Positions 5,493 to 5,800 of a DNA stretch of 5,800 nt are shown piece by piece. Position numbers and translations under genes: made by a program. The first letter of the stretch is position 1, and each line of letters opens with the position of its first letter. The DNA comes from JAMXLO01 sp035569235. GTDB taxonomy: Bacteria; Pseudomonadota; Alphaproteobacteria; Acetobacterales; Acetobacteraceae. The DNA lies in assembly GCA_035569235.1 (NCBI GenBank), contig DATMND010000005.1:1-5800 (forward strand), written 5' to 3'. Below the pieces are notes generated by a model, which was not told the origin of the DNA, did no database searches, and was given only the letters and a program-made list of their open reading frames with translations.

Positions 5493-5800
5493 CCCTTGGT
5501 CGCTCCGGTCGTCAATCCCTGCACGAACTCCTTCTGCGCCAGCAGGAAGAGCAGGATCCCCGGCGCCAGCACCATGATGCAGAAGGCGTAGAGCGCGCCT
5601 GTGGTGTTCTCCTGGTAGGAGATGAAACGTGCGAGCCCCAGCGGCAGGGTCTGCATGTCCTGCGAGCGGGTCGCGATCAGGGGCCACATGAAATTGTTCC
5701 AGGACCAGATGAAGGACAGGATCACGTTGGTGGCGACCGCGGACTTCGCGAGCGGCATCATGATTTTCCAGATGATCCGCCATTCGGTGAGCCCGTCGAT
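5489..5800 (-). CDS. ABC transporter permease (MalG/UgpE-like, carbohydrate uptake type), C-terminal part, cut by the right window edge
   Basis: The last 103 residues of an inner-membrane permease of the binding-protein-dependent type; its 5' end lies beyond the window. The visible part begins inside the cytoplasmic EAA loop that docks the ATPase (IDGLTEWRIIWKIMMPLAKSA, residues 1-21 of the fragment; the EAA residues themselves are outside). It continues with a membrane segment (ATNVILSFIWSWNNFMWPL), the loop SQDMQTLPLGLARFISYQ typical of the MalG branch, a last helix (ALYAFCIMVLAPGILLFLLAQ) and the family tail EFVQGLTTGATKG. This pattern fits the CUT1 sugar/glycerol-phosphate family; the substrate cannot be told from this end. 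An ATPase, a second permease and a solute-binding protein would be expected upstream, outside the window. It overlaps the next gene by 4 bp in an operon. Confidence 0.93.
   Translation of the reverse strand: MDGLTEWRIIWKIMMPLAKSAVATNVILSFIWSWNNFMWPLIATRSQDMQTLPLGLARFISYQENTTGALYAFCIMVLAPGILLFLLAQKEFVQGLTTGATKG

Noticed and set aside
4854..5591. Open frame of 245 codons on the plus strand across the intergenic region and the beta-sandwich gene
   Set aside because: It is the shadow of two well-supported minus-strand genes; its composition is rich in Arg, Ala, His and Asp with no domain pattern.
5493..5783. Upstream extension of the beta-sandwich protein frame to 5783
   Set aside because: It would overlap the permease coding region almost entirely and encodes an arginine/histidine-rich shadow product. 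ATG 5492 with the 4-bp overlap fits the operon.

Overview
The window looks like a chromosomal segment of a high-GC alphaproteobacterium, most likely Bradyrhizobium or a close relative. Codons end mostly in G or C, and the N-terminus of the penicillin-binding protein, the YcgN-type protein and the transporters match what I remember of that genus. No database search was possible, so the genus is an inference.

Layout, left to right. (1) Positions 1-639, minus strand: N-terminal part of a class A penicillin-binding protein (membrane anchor plus glycosyltransferase domain), cut off by the left edge. (2) Positions 640-940: a divergent intergenic region with small palindromes but no clear promoter. 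(3) Positions 941-1456, plus: a YcgN/UPF0260 cysteine-cluster protein. (4) Positions 1610-3190, plus: a complete 14-helix DHA2-type drug efflux transporter of the major facilitator superfamily. (5) Positions 3282-4718, minus: a complete amidase-signature hydrolase with all three catalytic residues, followed on its promoter side by about 366 bp of non-coding DNA. (6) Positions 5085-5492, minus: a small membrane-anchored protein with a carboxypeptidase-regulatory-like beta-sandwich domain. (7) Positions 5489-5800, minus: the C-terminal end of a sugar-type ABC transporter permease. Genes 6 and 7 overlap by 4 bp and form one operon.

The most notable structure is a 26-bp direct repeat (24/26 identical) at 3197-3222 and 5087-5112. 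The right copy encodes the last residues of the beta-sandwich protein (PLRLSSAS, then stop). The left copy also encodes PLRLSSAS plus a stop, but is cut off from any gene body and lies 4 bp past the MFS stop codon. The simplest reading is that the MFS gene and the beta-sandwich gene were once immediate convergent neighbours. About 1.9 kb carrying the amidase gene was then inserted between them, leaving a displaced copy of the gene's 3' end. No integrase or transposase is visible. An 11-bp perfect inverted repeat around the amidase stop codon, and what I think is a truncated fragment of a dispersed Bradyrhizobium-type repeat at about 4941-4990, fit a recombination-prone segment.

Functionally these are separate units: cell-wall synthesis, an uncharacterised metal-binding-type protein, drug efflux, an amide hydrolase of unknown substrate, and a solute uptake operon. 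I see no evidence for a novel multi-gene defence or metabolic system.
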